A stretch of DNA of 64,000 bases from Pseudooceanicola sp. GTDB taxonomy: Bacteria > Pseudomonadota > Alphaproteobacteria > Rhodobacterales > Rhodobacteraceae. The notes under the pieces were generated by a model that was given only the letters and a program-made list of their open reading frames with translations, was not told the origin of the DNA and ran no database searches. The translations under genes were made by a program, and so were the position numbers. Every line of letters begins with the position of its first letter. Positions within the stretch are counted from its first letter, which is position 1. Of this stretch, positions 18,060 through 27,920 are shown piece by piece. The stretch is taken from NCBI RefSeq assembly GCF_029213205.1, contig NZ_JARGNH010000014.1, positions 18,871-82,870 on the forward strand, written 5' to 3'.

Positions 18060-19701
18060 TGATCGTGGCGCTGGGTGACAGCGCCTCGGGGTCGAGGATC
18101 AGATGCAGGATCGCCGGTTTGCCACTGGCTTGCGCCTCGGCAAAGGCGGCGGCGAAATCCTCGGCCCGTTCCACCCGCTTGCCAAAGCCGCCATAGGCCT
18201 GCGCCAGGGCCGCGAAATCGGGATTGGTCAGGGAGGTGGCCTTGATGCGGGTAGGGAATTCACGCTCCTGGTGCATCCGGATGGTGCCATAGATGCCATT
18301 GTCGACCAGCACCACGATCACCGGGATGTCATGATGCATACAGGTGGCAAATTCCTGCCCGGTCATCATGAAATCGCCGTCCCCCGCCAAGCAGACCACG
18401 GTCCGCTCGGGATGGGCACGTTTCGCAGCGACAGCGGCGGGAAAGCCATAGCCCATCGAGCCGCTGGTCGGCGCCAGATGGGTGTTGAAGCGGCGGAAGC
18501 GGTAAAACCGGTTCAGCCAGATCGCGAAATTGCCAGCCCCGTTGGTCAGGATCGCGTCGTCGGGCAGCTGATCGCGCATCCAGCACAGCACCTCGCCCAT
18601 TTGCAGCGCCCCGGGGTTGGGCTCGGCGGTCTCTGACCAGTCGAGATAGGCGGCGCGGGCCGCGGCCACCCATTCGCCCTGATGCGGCGCTTCGGGCGCC
18701 AGCCCGTCAAGCGACGGCGCCATGCCCCGGGGGGTGGCGTTGATGCCGAGGGCGGGCTGATAGACCCGACCGATCTCATCCGCATCGGCATGGATATGCA
18801 CCAGGGTCTGGTCGCCCGAGGGGATCGGCAGCAGGCTGTAGCTCTGCGAGGAAATTTCGGACATCCGGCTGTTCATCACCAGCACCAGATCGGCCTCGGT
18901 GATCGCCTTGAGCAGCTGCGGATTGGCGCCAAGGCTGAGGTCGCCGGCGTAATTGGGATGCTGTGCCGGCAACATCCCGGCGCGGCGGAACGCGGCGGCA
19001 AAGGGGATCGCATAGCGCTCGCAGAGCCCGGTGAAACTCTCCACCGCAGCGCTGTCCCAGCGCGAACCGCCGAAAATGGCGAAGGGGCGTTTGGCCCCGG
19101 CCAGCAGATCGCCGAGCCGGGCCACATCGGCGCCGGTCGGCGCCGTCTCGACCGGGGTGACCCGCGCCGCATCGGCGACGCTGACCACATCGTCGAGCAT
19201 GTCTTCGGGCAGCGCCACCACCACCGGGCCGGGACGGCCCTGCATCGCGACGCGAAAGGCGCGGGCGACCAGCTCCGGGATCCGGGCGGCATCGTCGATT
19301 TCCACCACCCATTTGGCGACGGAGCCAAAGACCGCGCTGTAATCCAGTTCCTGAAACGCCTCGCGGTGTTTCATGCCGCGCGCGACCTGGCCGACAAACA
19401 GGATCATCGGGGTCGAGTCCTGCGCCGCCACATGCACGCCAGCGGCGGCATTGGTGGCGCCGGGGCCACGGGTGACAAAGCAGATGCCGGGCCGCCCGGT
19501 CAGCTTGCCCCAGCCTTCGGCGATCATCGCAGCCCCCCCCTCCTGGCGGCAGGTGAGCAGATCGACACCGGAGTCGATCAGCGCGTCCAGCACGCTGAGA
19601 TAGCTCTCGCCAGGCACGCAAGACGCATGGCTGACGCCCTGGGCGCTGAGCTGGTCGACCAGCACCCTTGCACCGGTGCGTTCGCTGAGAATTGTGGACA
19701 T
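18040..19701 (-). CDS. Thiamine diphosphate-dependent enzyme, acetolactate synthase-like
   Basis: This 553-residue member of the IlvB/POX superfamily shows the usual three domains. The N-terminal Pyr domain carries the cofactor-activating glutamate in RQEGGAAMIAEGWG near residue 51. The C-terminal domain has the ThDP motif GDGDFMMTGQEF, then VDNGIYGT. FAD or regulatory partners are not evident. Relatives include 5-guanidino-2-oxopentanoate decarboxylases and sulfoacetaldehyde or acetolactate enzymes; the substrate cannot be assigned. The start ATG at 19701 is preceded by GGAGCC. The last codon lies in a terminator hairpin shared with the copper chaperone gene. Confidence 0.85.
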   Translation of the reverse strand: MSTILSERTGARVLVDQLSAQGVSHASCVPGESYLSVLDALIDSGVDLLTCRQEGGAAMIAEGWGKLTGRPGICFVTRGPGATNAAAGVHVAAQDSTPMILFVGQVARGMKHREAFQELDYSAVFGSVAKWVVEIDDAARIPELVARAFRVAMQGRPGPVVVALPEDMLDDVVSVADAARVTPVETAPTGADVARLGDLLAGAKRPFAIFGGSRWDSAAVESFTGLCERYAIPFAAAFRRAGMLPAQHPNYAGDLSLGANPQLLKAITEADLVLVMNSRMSEISSQSYSLLPIPSGDQTLVHIHADADEIGRVYQPALGINATPRGMAPSLDGLAPEAPHQGEWVAAARAAYLDWSETAEPNPGALQMGEVLCWMRDQLPDDAILTNGAGNFAIWLNRFYRFRRFNTHLAPTSGSMGYGFPAAVAAKRAHPERTVVCLAGDGDFMMTGQEFATCMHHDIPVIVVLVDNGIYGTIRMHQEREFPTRIKATSLTNPDFAALAQAYGGFGKRVERAEDFAAAFAEAQASGKPAILHLILDPEALSPSATITSLRAR

Positions 19702-19753
19702 GTTGGGCTCCTGTGTTCGGCGGCAGTGTTGCGGATTCGGACGGCAAGGGAAA

Positions 19754-19812
19754 GGGGGCGCGGCCCCCTCGGCCTGCGGCCTCACCCCCGGGATATTTCG
19801 GACCAGAGGAAG
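19754..19812 (+). repeat. Dispersed intergenic repeat, copy 4
   Basis: GGGGGCGCGGCCCCC, a GCCTGCGGC spacer, CCCCCGGGATATTTC and CCAGAGGAAG. It lies between choV and the ThDP gene, oriented against both. Confidence 0.75.
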
Positions 19813-19825
19813 CGGGGGGCGCGGA

Positions 19826-20857
19826 TTAGCGGGCCAGGGCGGTGACGATATCCTGGGCGGTGATCTGGCCGATGATGGCACCGCCCGCCTGCACCGCCAG
19901 CGGGCCCGGCGCGGCGGCAAGGGCGGTGATGGCGTCGGTCAGCGGTGCGTCGGCGGCGATGGCGGCGGCGAGGGTGATGGCCGCCGGGGTCTTTGGCGGT
20001 GTGGCGGACATCGCATCCCGCGCGGTCAGCACCGCCAGCGGGTTCATATGGGCGACAAAATCGGCCACATGCGTGGTCGCCGGGCGGGCGATGATCTCGG
20101 CCGGGGTGCCGCATTGCACGATCCGCCCGCCATCGAGGATCGCGATCCGGTCGCCGAGCTTGAACGCCTCGTCGAGGTCATGGCTGACAAACAGGATGCT
20201 GCGCCGCAGCTGGGTTTGTACCTCAAGCAACTCGTCCTGCAAGCGGCTGCGGATCAGCGGATCGAGGGCCGAGAACGGTTCGTCCATCAACAGCACCGGC
20301 GCATCGGTGACAAAGGCCCGGGCCAGACCGACGCGCTGCTGCATACCGCCCGACAATTCCGAGATCTTGCGATCGGCCCAGTCGCCGAGCCCGACCAGGG
20401 CCAGCTTTTCCTCGGCCCGCCGGTCGCGTTCGGCCCGGTCAAGCCCGGCCAGTTCCAGCCCCAGACCGACATTGTCGCGCACATTGCGCCAGGGCAGCAG
20501 GCCGAAATGCTGAAACACCATGGCGACGCAATCGCGGCGCAGATGCAGCAGCGCCTCGGGCCCGGCATCGGGCAGTTGGCAGGACCAATCGCCATCGCGC
20601 ACCGTGACCCGGCCACGGCTGATCGGGGTCAGCCCGTTCACCGCCCTGAGCAGCGTCGATTTGCCCGATCCCGACAGCCCCATCAACACCAGGATTTCGC
20701 CCCGCTTCAGGGTCAGCGAGCAATCATGCACCCCCAGCACCTGCCCGGTCTCTGCCTGCACCTCTTCCCGCGACAGACCCTGGTCGATCAGCGGCAGCGC
20801 CGCCTCGGGGCGTGGCCCGAACACCACCGAGACCTTGTCAAAGATCACCGCGCTCAT
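19826..20857 (-). CDS. choV: Choline ABC transporter ATP-binding protein
   Basis: This 343-residue ATPase of the ProV/ChoV type has Walker A GLSGSGKST near residue 59, signature LSGGMQQR, Walker B VLLMDEPFSALD and the switch region SHDLDEA. About 70 residues at the C-terminus resemble a single shortened CBS-type regulatory module (GAIIGQITAQDIV). It energises choline import with ChoW and ChoX. Its start overlaps the choW stop by ATGA. Confidence 0.92.
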   Translation of the reverse strand: MSAVIFDKVSVVFGPRPEAALPLIDQGLSREEVQAETGQVLGVHDCSLTLKRGEILVLMGLSGSGKSTLLRAVNGLTPISRGRVTVRDGDWSCQLPDAGPEALLHLRRDCVAMVFQHFGLLPWRNVRDNVGLGLELAGLDRAERDRRAEEKLALVGLGDWADRKISELSGGMQQRVGLARAFVTDAPVLLMDEPFSALDPLIRSRLQDELLEVQTQLRRSILFVSHDLDEAFKLGDRIAILDGGRIVQCGTPAEIIARPATTHVADFVAHMNPLAVLTARDAMSATPPKTPAAITLAAAIAADAPLTDAITALAAAPGPLAVQAGGAIIGQITAQDIVTALAR

Positions 20858-21732
20858 TTGCGCCCCCTGCCCCGTACCCGCAGCATCCGGTCGAGCACGA
20901 TGGCCACCACCACGATGACAAAGCCGCTTTCAAAGCCAAGCGCGGTGTTCACCTGGTTGAGCGCCCGCACCACCGGCACCCCGAGCCCGTCAGCCCCGAC
21001 CAACGCCGCGATCACCACCATCGACAGCGACAGCATGATCGTCTGGTTCAGCCCGGCCATGATCTGGGGCAGCGCGAAGGGCAATTCGATCTTCCAGAGT
21101 GTCTGACCCGGGGTGGCGCCAAAGGCGGCGGCGGTTTCAAGCAGCGGTTTCGGGGTCGAGGACACCCCGAGATGGGTCAGCCGGATCGGCGCCGGCAGCA
21201 CAAAGATCACCGTGGCAATCAGCCCGGGCACCATACCGATGCCAAAGAACACGATCGCCGGGATCAGGTAGACAAAGGTCGGCAGGGTCTGCATCAGGTC
21301 GAGCACCGGCTGCATCCAGGCATAGGCGCGCGGGCGATGCGCGGCGGCGATGCCAAGGGGCACGCCGATGCCCATGCAGACCAGGCAGGCCGACATCACC
21401 AGGGTCAGGCTCTCGGTCATTTCCTCCCAGTACCCCTGGTTGAGGATAAAGAGGAACCCGGCAGCCACCAGCAGGCAGGTCTGCCAGCGGCGTTGCAGCC
21501 CCCAGGTGAGCGCGGTGAACAGGGCGATGATGATCAGCGGATGCGGGGTTTGCAGCGCCCAGAGCAACCCGTCGATCAGCGATTCCAGCGCATCCGCCAG
21601 CGCGTCAAAGGCAAAGCCGCCCTTGTGCTCCAGCCAGTCGAACCCGGCCCCGGCCCATTTGCCGACCGGGATCTTGGTGTCGGTCAACCAGCCGAGCATG
21701 GTGCGCCAGCTGTCGGGGCAACCATTGGCCAT
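20854..21732 (-). CDS. choW: Choline ABC transporter permease
   Basis: This 292-residue permease of the ProW type has about six membrane helices in the C-terminal two thirds and the EAA-like loop GVSSTPKPLLETAAAFGATP. The N-terminal 65 residues (GWLTDTKIPVGKWAGAGFDWL) match ChoW and ProW heads. The ATG at 21732 has AGGGG eight bases upstream and is preferred to a GTG 30 bases earlier that lies inside a hairpin. It is the middle gene of choXWV. Confidence 0.92.
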   Translation of the reverse strand: MANGCPDSWRTMLGWLTDTKIPVGKWAGAGFDWLEHKGGFAFDALADALESLIDGLLWALQTPHPLIIIALFTALTWGLQRRWQTCLLVAAGFLFILNQGYWEEMTESLTLVMSACLVCMGIGVPLGIAAAHRPRAYAWMQPVLDLMQTLPTFVYLIPAIVFFGIGMVPGLIATVIFVLPAPIRLTHLGVSSTPKPLLETAAAFGATPGQTLWKIELPFALPQIMAGLNQTIMLSLSMVVIAALVGADGLGVPVVRALNQVNTALGFESGFVIVVVAIVLDRMLRVRGRGRK

Positions 21733-21737
21733 TGCGA

Positions 21738-21776
21738 CGCCCCTGGCCGCCGCAATGCGCACGGCGGCCAGGGGCG
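21738..21776. terminator. Strong intergenic hairpin between choX and choW
   Basis: A perfect 15-base-pair stem (21738-21752 with 21762-21776) surrounds a nine-base loop, placed six bases upstream of choW in the transcript. No T run follows. It probably lowers readthrough into choWV or protects the choX message, as known for other ABC operons with excess binding protein. Confidence 0.65.
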
Positions 21777-21797
21777 CGAACGGCTCCGCATCGGCAT

Positions 21798-22721
21798 TTA
21801 CTCGAAGCTGGCCGTCAGCGCCGCGACGGCGTCGCCGCCCGCCTCGGTCGTCACCCCGTCCAGCCAGACTATCCAGACCTCGGGATGCGCCTTCAGCCAG
21901 GCTTCTGCCGCCTTTTCAGGGTCGCTGCCATCGTCGAGGATGGCGCCCATGATCTCGTTCTCCATCGCCAGGGTGAAGGAAAGATTGCCGAGGAAGGCGC
22001 CGAGATTGGGGCATTCGCCCGCCAGCCCCTTGCGGGTGTTGGTGAACACTGTCGCACCGCCCAGATTGGGGCCAAAGAAATCATCACCGCCTTGCAGATA
22101 GGTCAGATCGAAATTGGCGTTCATCGGATGCGGTTCCCAGCCCAGGAACACCACCGGCTCGCCCTTTTCGGTTGCGCGTTTCACCTGCGCCAGCATCCCC
22201 TGTTCCGAGCTTTCGACCACCTCGAACCCGGTCAGGCCAAAGGCATTGCCATTGATCATGTCGAGGATCAGCCGGTTGCCGTCATTGCCCGGCTCGATGC
22301 CATAGATCTTGCCTTCAAGCGCGTCCTTGTGAGCGGCGATATCGGCGAAATTGCCGATCCCGAGGTCGGCGGCGACGCGATTGACCGCCAGGGTGTATTT
22401 CGCGCCTTCCAGATTGGCGCGCAGGGTTTCGACGCTGCCATTGTCGCGATAGGGGGCGATATCAGCTTCCATCGTCGGCATCCAATTGCCGAGAAACACG
22501 TCGATATCGCCCTGCGACATCGCGGTGTAGGTGACCGGAACCGACAGCAGCTTGGTGTCGGTTTCATAGCCCAGCGCCTTGAGCACCCGCGTCGAGGCGG
22601 CGGTGGTGGCCGTGATATCGGTCCAGCCGACATCAGAGAACACCACCTTGTCGCAATCGGCCCAGGCCGCGCCGGTGCTGATCCCAAATGCCAGCACACT
22701 CACCAAACCCTGTTTCATCAT
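21798..22721 (-). CDS. choX: Choline ABC transporter substrate-binding protein
   Basis: This 307-residue periplasmic protein has a signal peptide ending at GAAWA-DC. It belongs to the OpuAC family, and the segments SQGDIDVFLGNWMPTM and FLGWEPHPMN hold the aromatic residues that form the choline cage. It delivers choline to ChoWV. As first gene of the minus-strand operon its promoter lies in 22722-22890. Choline feeds glycine betaine and then sarcosine, the substrate of the sox operon at the left edge. Confidence 0.93.
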   Translation of the reverse strand: MMKQGLVSVLAFGISTGAAWADCDKVVFSDVGWTDITATTAASTRVLKALGYETDTKLLSVPVTYTAMSQGDIDVFLGNWMPTMEADIAPYRDNGSVETLRANLEGAKYTLAVNRVAADLGIGNFADIAAHKDALEGKIYGIEPGNDGNRLILDMINGNAFGLTGFEVVESSEQGMLAQVKRATEKGEPVVFLGWEPHPMNANFDLTYLQGGDDFFGPNLGGATVFTNTRKGLAGECPNLGAFLGNLSFTLAMENEIMGAILDDGSDPEKAAEAWLKAHPEVWIVWLDGVTTEAGGDAVAALTASFE

Positions 22722-22772
22722 CCCATACTTCCCCTGTTCGCTGCGCCGCGCTGGCCGCGTGTCTGATTGATT

Positions 22773-22807
22773 GACCAGGGGGCCCGATCTTCAGGCCCCG
22801 GCTGGTC
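22773..22807 (-). terminator. Hairpin between the LysR gene and choX
   Basis: GACCAG plus GGGGCC pair with GGCCCC and CTGGTC with a two-base bulge. It follows the LysR gene stop (22891) in its direction of transcription. There is no T run; it could be a terminator or a protein site. Confidence 0.45.
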
Positions 22808-22890
22808 ATATTCCGGTTACCCTAGAGTAAGCCGTGGATATGTCGAAGACAAACCGCTGAATCGGGCCGGATGGTCGCAGGCGCGCGCCC

Positions 22891-23781
22891 CTATCCAGGC
22901 GCCATCGCCGGGTCACTCTCCGCCGCCAGCGCCATGTCGAGAAAGGCACGGATCACCCGGACCTCGCGACGCTGGTCGAGATAGACCACCGCCTCCTCCA
23001 TCGTCAAACCGTCCGGCGGGGTCAGCGGCAGCGCCACCAATCGCGTGTCCGAGCCGAATTCCGCCCGGCTGACAAAGCCGACACCGCCGCCCGCCGCCAC
23101 GATTTCGCGCACCGCCTCGCGGCCCTCTGCCTCGATCGCCGGGCGCAGGGTCAGCCCGGCGGCGCGGGCGGCGGCGAGCAGTTTGGCGCGGGTCTTGGAC
23201 CCCGCCTCGCGCAGCACCAGCGGCTGGTTCACCAGCTCGGCCAACGGCAAGTCCTGACGCCTGGCCAGCGGGGAATCGCGGCTGACAAAGGCAACAATCG
23301 GCGCCGCCGAAAGGATCGTCCCGGTCAGCCCGGCGGCATCCGGCATCGCGCCCATCACCCCGACATCGGCGGCATAGGATTTCAGCGCCGCCACCACCTG
23401 ATCGGAATTGCCCGACGACAGGGTGATCCGCACCCCCGGGTAACGGGCGCGAAACGCGGCCAGGCTGCGCAGCAGGTGGTGCGGCGCGTCGGCCATGATC
23501 CGCAGATGCCCGGTTCTGAGCGACCGGTTCTGCGACAAATATTCGCCCGCCTCCTGCTCGGCCTCGAACATGCGCCGGGTGATGCGCAGCAAATCCTCAC
23601 CGGCGGCGGTCACTGTCACCTGCCTGTGACCTCGATCAAAGAGAAGCAGGTCATAGGCCTGTTCCAATTGCCGGACCTGATCAGACAGCGCCGGTTGCGT
23701 CAGGTTCAACACCGCTGCGGCACGCGAGAAGCCGCCGCAGATGGCCACATGATGAAAGGCACGCAGCTGGGCGTAACGCAT
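22891..23781 (-). CDS. LysR-family transcriptional regulator, probably of phnWAY
   Basis: This 296-residue LysR regulator has an N-terminal winged helix-turn-helix (residues 1-60, GGFSRAAAVLNLTQPALSDQVRQLE) and a substrate-binding effector domain from about residue 90. It is divergent from phnW with 111 bases between them, the classic layout for a LysR protein controlling the facing operon. A palindromic site lies in that gap. By analogy with 2-aminoethylphosphonate-responsive LysR proteins, 2-aminoethylphosphonate is a likely inducer. This assignment is by context. Confidence 0.87.
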   Translation of the reverse strand: MRYAQLRAFHHVAICGGFSRAAAVLNLTQPALSDQVRQLEQAYDLLLFDRGHRQVTVTAAGEDLLRITRRMFEAEQEAGEYLSQNRSLRTGHLRIMADAPHHLLRSLAAFRARYPGVRITLSSGNSDQVVAALKSYAADVGVMGAMPDAAGLTGTILSAAPIVAFVSRDSPLARRQDLPLAELVNQPLVLREAGSKTRAKLLAAARAAGLTLRPAIEAEGREAVREIVAAGGGVGFVSRAEFGSDTRLVALPLTPPDGLTMEEAVVYLDQRREVRVIRAFLDMALAAESDPAMAPG

Positions 23782-23792
23782 CGGAGATATCC

Positions 23793-23815
23793 ATAAGTCA
23801 GACTGATGTATTTAT
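23793..23815. promoter_or_regulatory. Probable LysR operator in the lysR-phnW gap
   Basis: A core palindrome TCAGACTGA (perfect around its central A) is flanked by ATAA on the left and TTTAT on the right, giving an AT-rich 23-base dyad with a T-N11-A spacing. It lies 11 bases upstream of the regulator start and 77 bases upstream of phnW. Confidence 0.5.
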
Positions 23816-23892
23816 CGTAACAAACGATTTCCCATATGGCAAAGCCTCTGCCATCCTGACTCCAGCGCCCTGTCGCGCCCGAGCGAGCTGCC

Positions 23893-25095
23893 ATGCCCCA
23901 TCCCTTGCCCCCGACCGCCAAGATGCCACCTGCACGAATCGCCGACCCTGCCAGCGGCGCGCCGTTTCTGCTGACCCCCGGGCCGCTGACCACCTCGGCC
24001 GAGGTCAAGCGCGCGATGTTGCGCGACTGGGGGTCCTGGGACGATGATTTCCGCGCGATGACCGCCGAGATGCGCCAACGGCTGCTGGCGATTGCCGGTG
24101 ACCGGGGCGATTACGACTGCGTGCCGATGCAGGGCTCGGGGTCGTTCTGTGTCGAGGCGATGCTGGGCAGTTTCGTGCCGCGTGACGGCAAGGTTCTGGT
24201 GCTGGCCAATGGCGCCTACGGGCTGCGCGCGGCGCAGACGCTCGCCTATCTGGGGCGCGGCTGCAGCCTGATCGACAAGGGCGATTACCTGCCACCGCGC
24301 GGTGCCGAGGTCAGCGCCGCCTTGGCCGCCGATCCGGCGATCACCCATGTGCTGGCGATCCATTGCGAAACCTCATCAGGGATCCTGAACCCGCTGGCGG
24401 AAATCGCTGAGGTGACGGCGCAGGCGGGGCGCGAATTGCTGGTCGACAGCATGTCGGCCTTTGGCGCGCTGCCGCTGGATGTGACCGAAATCCAGGTCGA
24501 GGCGTTTGTCTCGTCCGCCAATAAATGCATCGAGGGCGTGCCCGGCTTCGGCTTTGTCATTGCCCGCAAATCCACCCTGGCGGCGGCCAAAGGCAACAGC
24601 CATTCGCTGGCGCTGGACCTCTATGCGCAATGGCAGGTGATGAACACCACCGGCCAGTGGCGCTTTACCCCGCCGACCCATGCCGTCGCCGCCTTTCTGA
24701 CCGCGCTCAGGGCGCATGAGGCCGAAGGCGGGGCGTCAGCGCGACTGGCCCGCTACACCAACAACCGCGATATCGTGGTCGCCGGAATGCGCGCCATCGG
24801 CTTTGAAACCTTGCTCGACGATGCCTGGCTCAGCCCGATCATCGTCACCTTCTTTTGCCCCGCCGATCCCGCCTTTGACTTCGCGCGGTTCTACGCCGCG
24901 ATGAAGGCGCGCGGGTTCATCATCTACCCTGGCAAGCTGACCGTCGCCGAAAGCTTCCGCATCGGTTGTATCGGCCAGATGGACGGGGACATCATGCTGC
25001 GCGCCGCCGCCGCCGAGGCGCTGGCCGAACTCGACGTCCGCTCGGCCGCCCCGCCCGAGGCCGCAAAGGCCGCCCGCGCCCAACTTGTCGCCTAA
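23893..25095 (+). CDS. phnW: 2-aminoethylphosphonate--pyruvate transaminase
   Basis: This 400-residue fold-type I PLP enzyme converts 2-aminoethylphosphonate and pyruvate to phosphonoacetaldehyde and alanine. The family N-terminus [11 protein letters not shown] is followed by [11 protein letters not shown]. The PLP lysine is Lys211 in [16 protein letters not shown]. It has about 15 extra N-terminal residues, and an internal start is possible. It is first of a three-gene operon, with 15 bases to phnA. Confidence 0.94.
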   Translation: MPHPLPPTAKMPPARIADPASGAPFLLTPGPLTTSAEVKRAMLRDWGSWDDDFRAMTAEMRQRLLAIAGDRGDYDCVPMQGSGSFCVEAMLGSFVPRDGKVLVLANGAYGLRAAQTLAYLGRGCSLIDKGDYLPPRGAEVSAALAADPAITHVLAIHCETSSGILNPLAEIAEVTAQAGRELLVDSMSAFGALPLDVTEIQVEAFVSSANKCIEGVPGFGFVIARKSTLAAAKGNSHSLALDLYAQWQVMNTTGQWRFTPPTHAVAAFLTALRAHEAEGGASARLARYTNNRDIVVAGMRAIGFETLLDDAWLSPIIVTFFCPADPAFDFARFYAAMKARGFIIYPGKLTVAESFRIGCIGQMDGDIMLRAAAAEALAELDVRSAAPPEAAKAARAQLVA

Positions 25096-25110
25096 TCTGA
25101 AAGGATTCCG

Positions 25111-26364
25111 ATGAACGCCCCCACCCGCACCAAGGTTACCGTCAATGACCGCAGCTATCCCTGGCCGCTGCGCCCGGCCATCGCGATCTGCCTGGACGGC
25201 TGCGAACCTGCCTATCTTGAGGTGGCGATCGCCGCGGGGCAAATGCCCAACCTCGCCCGGATCCGCCAGACCGGCAGCGACCGGCTGGCGCATTCGGTGA
25301 TCCCGTCCTTCACCAATCCCAACAACCTGTCGATTGCCACCGGGTGCCCGCCCGCCGTGCATGGCATCTGCGGCAATTACCTGTTCGAGCCGGAAACCGG
25401 CGAAGAGGTGATGATGAACGACGTCCGATTCCTGCGCGCGCCGACCGTCTTTGCCGCCTTCCAGCAGGCCGGGGCCAAGGTCGCCATCGTCACCGCCAAG
25501 GACAAGCTGCGGGCGCTGCTCGGCGCCGGGCTGACCCATGGCGCCGAGGGGGCGATCTGCTTCTCCTCGGAAAAATCCGATACCACCACCCTGGCCGAAC
25601 ATGGGGTCGACACGGCCAACCTCTGGCTGGGCCGTCCGGTGCCCGAGGTCTATTCGGCGGAACTATCGGAATTCGTGTTTGCCGCCGGGGTCAAGCTGCT
25701 GCGCGAGCAGCGACCGGACCTGATGTATCTGACCACCACCGATTATGTGCAGCACAAATTCGCCCCCGAGGATGCCGAGGCGCAGGCGTTTTACGCGATG
25801 TTCGACCGCTACCTGGGCGAGCTCGACGCGTTGGGGGCTGCCATTGTGGTGACCGCCGATCATGGGATGAAAGCCAAGCATGACGCCAGCGGCGCCCCCA
25901 ATGTGATCTATGTGCAGGACCTGCTTGACGACTGGCTGGGCCAGGGTGCCGCGCGGCTGATCCTGCCGATCACCGACCCCTATGTGGTGCATCACGGCGC
26001 GCTTGGCGGCTTTGCCACCGCCTATCTGCCGGATGGCGCCGACCGCGCCGACATCATCGCCCGGCTCACCGCACGCCCCGAACTGATCGCGGTTATGAGC
26101 CGCGAAGCGGCGGTGGCACGGTTCGAACTGCCCGCCGACCGGATCGGCGATATCGTGATGATCTCCAGCGAAACCATGACCATCGGCACCTCGGCGGAGC
26201 GCCACGATCTGGCGGCGCTGAAGGAACCGCTGCGCAGCCATGGCGGGCTGACCGAACAGGTGGTGCCGTTCATCGTCAACCAGGCGCTGCCCGACCTGCC
26301 CGGCGCGCCGGAGCTGCGCAATTTCGACGCGCTCTATTTCGCCTGCATGGCGGCGGCGACATGA
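25111..26364 (+). CDS. phnA: Phosphonoacetate hydrolase
   Basis: This 417-residue zinc enzyme of the alkaline phosphatase superfamily cleaves phosphonoacetate to acetate and phosphate. The nucleophile is Thr68 in [14 protein letters not shown]. The metal sites include the early [11 protein letters not shown] aspartate, [11 protein letters not shown], and a late His in [12 protein letters not shown]. It matches the S. meliloti enzyme in length. AAAGGA lies before the start and the stop overlaps phnY by ATGA. Confidence 0.94.
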   Translation: MNAPTRTKVTVNDRSYPWPLRPAIAICLDGCEPAYLEVAIAAGQMPNLARIRQTGSDRLAHSVIPSFTNPNNLSIATGCPPAVHGICGNYLFEPETGEEVMMNDVRFLRAPTVFAAFQQAGAKVAIVTAKDKLRALLGAGLTHGAEGAICFSSEKSDTTTLAEHGVDTANLWLGRPVPEVYSAELSEFVFAAGVKLLREQRPDLMYLTTTDYVQHKFAPEDAEAQAFYAMFDRYLGELDALGAAIVVTADHGMKAKHDASGAPNVIYVQDLLDDWLGQGAARLILPITDPYVVHHGALGGFATAYLPDGADRADIIARLTARPELIAVMSREAAVARFELPADRIGDIVMISSETMTIGTSAERHDLAALKEPLRSHGGLTEQVVPFIVNQALPDLPGAPELRNFDALYFACMAAAT

Positions 26365-27812
26365 AGGACATCGCCCCGCCCCGCCATGAGCCGATGCGCA
26401 TCGCCGGACGCAAGGTCGATGCCGAGGCGGTGATCGAGGTGCGCTACCCCTGGGATGACAGCGTGGTCGGCACCGTCCCCGCTGCCAGCGCCGCGCAGGT
26501 GCGCGCGGCCTTTGCGATTGCCGCGCGCTATCGCGCCCGGCTGACCCGGCATGAGCGTCAGGCGATCCTGATGCGCGCCGCCGACCTGCTGGCGGCGCGG
26601 CGCGAATCGCTGTCCGGGTTGATCACCCTGGAATTGGGCGTCAGCCGCGCCGATGCCCGCTATGAGGTCGGGCGGGCGGTGGATGTCTTTGCCCTGACCG
26701 CACAGATGTGCCTGCAGGACGATGGCCAGAGCTTTGCCTGCGACATCACCCCGGGCGGCAAGGCACGGCGGATCTTTACCCTGCAGGAACCGCTGCGCGC
26801 GATATCGGCGATCACCCCGTTCAATCACCCGTTGAACATGATCGCTCACAAGGTCGCCCCGGCGATCGCCACCAACAATTGCGTGGTGCTGAAGCCGACC
26901 GAACAGACCCCGATGACCGCGCTGATGCTGGCCGATATCCTCTATGAAGCCGGGTTGCCGCCGGAAATGCTGTCGGTGGTCACCGGCTGGCCCGCTGAGA
27001 TCGGTGATGAAATGATCCTCAATCCGGCGGCAGAGCTGATCACCTTTACCGGTGGCGTGGCGGTGGGCAAGCTGATCGCCGCCAAAGCCGGTTACACGCG
27101 TAAGGTGCTGGAACTCGGCGGCAATGACCCGCTGATTGTGCTGAATGACCTGGATGACGACGACCTGGCGCGCGCCGCCGATCTGGCGGTCACCGGCGCG
27201 ACCAAGAATTCCGGCCAGCGCTGCACCGCGGTGAAACGCATTCTGGTGCAGGACTCGGTCGCCGACCGCTTTGTGCCGCTGCTGCTGGACCGGGCCCGGG
27301 CGATCCGCTTTGGCGATCCGATGGATCCGGCGACCGAGCTGGGCTGCGTGGTTTCCGCCGAGGCGGCAGCGCTGTTCGAACGCCGGGTGCAGCAGGCCGC
27401 CGAGGGGGGCGCCGATCTGCTCTATCATCCGGGCCGTCGCGGCGCGCTGTTGCCGCCGATCGTGCTGGACCGGGTCGATCCGGCCAGCGAATTGGTGCGC
27501 GAGGAAACCTTTGGCCCGGTGATCCCGGTGATCCGGGTGCCCGATGAGGATGACGCGGTGATCGCGATTTCCAACGGCACGGCTTTCGGGCTGTCCTCGG
27601 GCGTCTGCACCCATGATTACCGCCGCATGCAGCGCTATATCCACGGGCTGAACGTCGGCACGGTGAACATTTGGGAGGTGCCCGGCTATCGCACCGAAAT
27701 GTCGCCCTTTGGCGGCATCAAGGACTCCGGCAACGGCGCCAAGGAGGGCGTGGTGGAGGCGATGAAAAGCTACACCAACCTCAAGACCTTTAGCCTGCCC
27801 TGGGCGGGCTGA
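26361..27812 (+). CDS. phnY: Phosphonoacetaldehyde dehydrogenase
   Basis: This 483-residue NAD-dependent aldehyde dehydrogenase oxidises phosphonoacetaldehyde to phosphonoacetate, linking PhnW and PhnA. Motifs are [10 protein letters not shown] near residue 153, the general base in ELGGNDPL, and the nucleophile Cys288 in [11 protein letters not shown]. The operon order W-A-Y completes 2-aminoethylphosphonate breakdown through the hydrolytic PhnWAY route. No phosphonatase (PhnX) gene is nearby. A repeat copy follows the stop. Confidence 0.93.
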   Translation: MKDIAPPRHEPMRIAGRKVDAEAVIEVRYPWDDSVVGTVPAASAAQVRAAFAIAARYRARLTRHERQAILMRAADLLAARRESLSGLITLELGVSRADARYEVGRAVDVFALTAQMCLQDDGQSFACDITPGGKARRIFTLQEPLRAISAITPFNHPLNMIAHKVAPAIATNNCVVLKPTEQTPMTALMLADILYEAGLPPEMLSVVTGWPAEIGDEMILNPAAELITFTGGVAVGKLIAAKAGYTRKVLELGGNDPLIVLNDLDDDDLARAADLAVTGATKNSGQRCTAVKRILVQDSVADRFVPLLLDRARAIRFGDPMDPATELGCVVSAEAAALFERRVQQAAEGGADLLYHPGRRGALLPPIVLDRVDPASELVREETFGPVIPVIRVPDEDDAVIAISNGTAFGLSSGVCTHDYRRMQRYIHGLNVGTVNIWEVPGYRTEMSPFGGIKDSGNGAKEGVVEAMKSYTNLKTFSLPWAG

Positions 27813-27842
27813 GCTTAGCCGGGGCCTGAGTTCGAACCGCGC

Positions 27843-27908
27843 GGGGGGCTGTCTGCCCCCCGACGCGCTGCGCGCGTCCCCCCCGAGGATATTTTTTACC
27901 AGAGGAAG
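27843..27908 (+). repeat. Dispersed intergenic repeat, copy 5
   Basis: GGGGGGCTGTCTGCCCCCC, a second palindrome ACGCGCTGCGCGCGT, CCCCCCCGAGGATATTTT and CCAGAGGAAG. It sits between the convergent phnY and hydrolase genes and is one of the two most complete copies. Confidence 0.8.
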
Positions 27909-27920
27909 TTGGGTGTCGGA

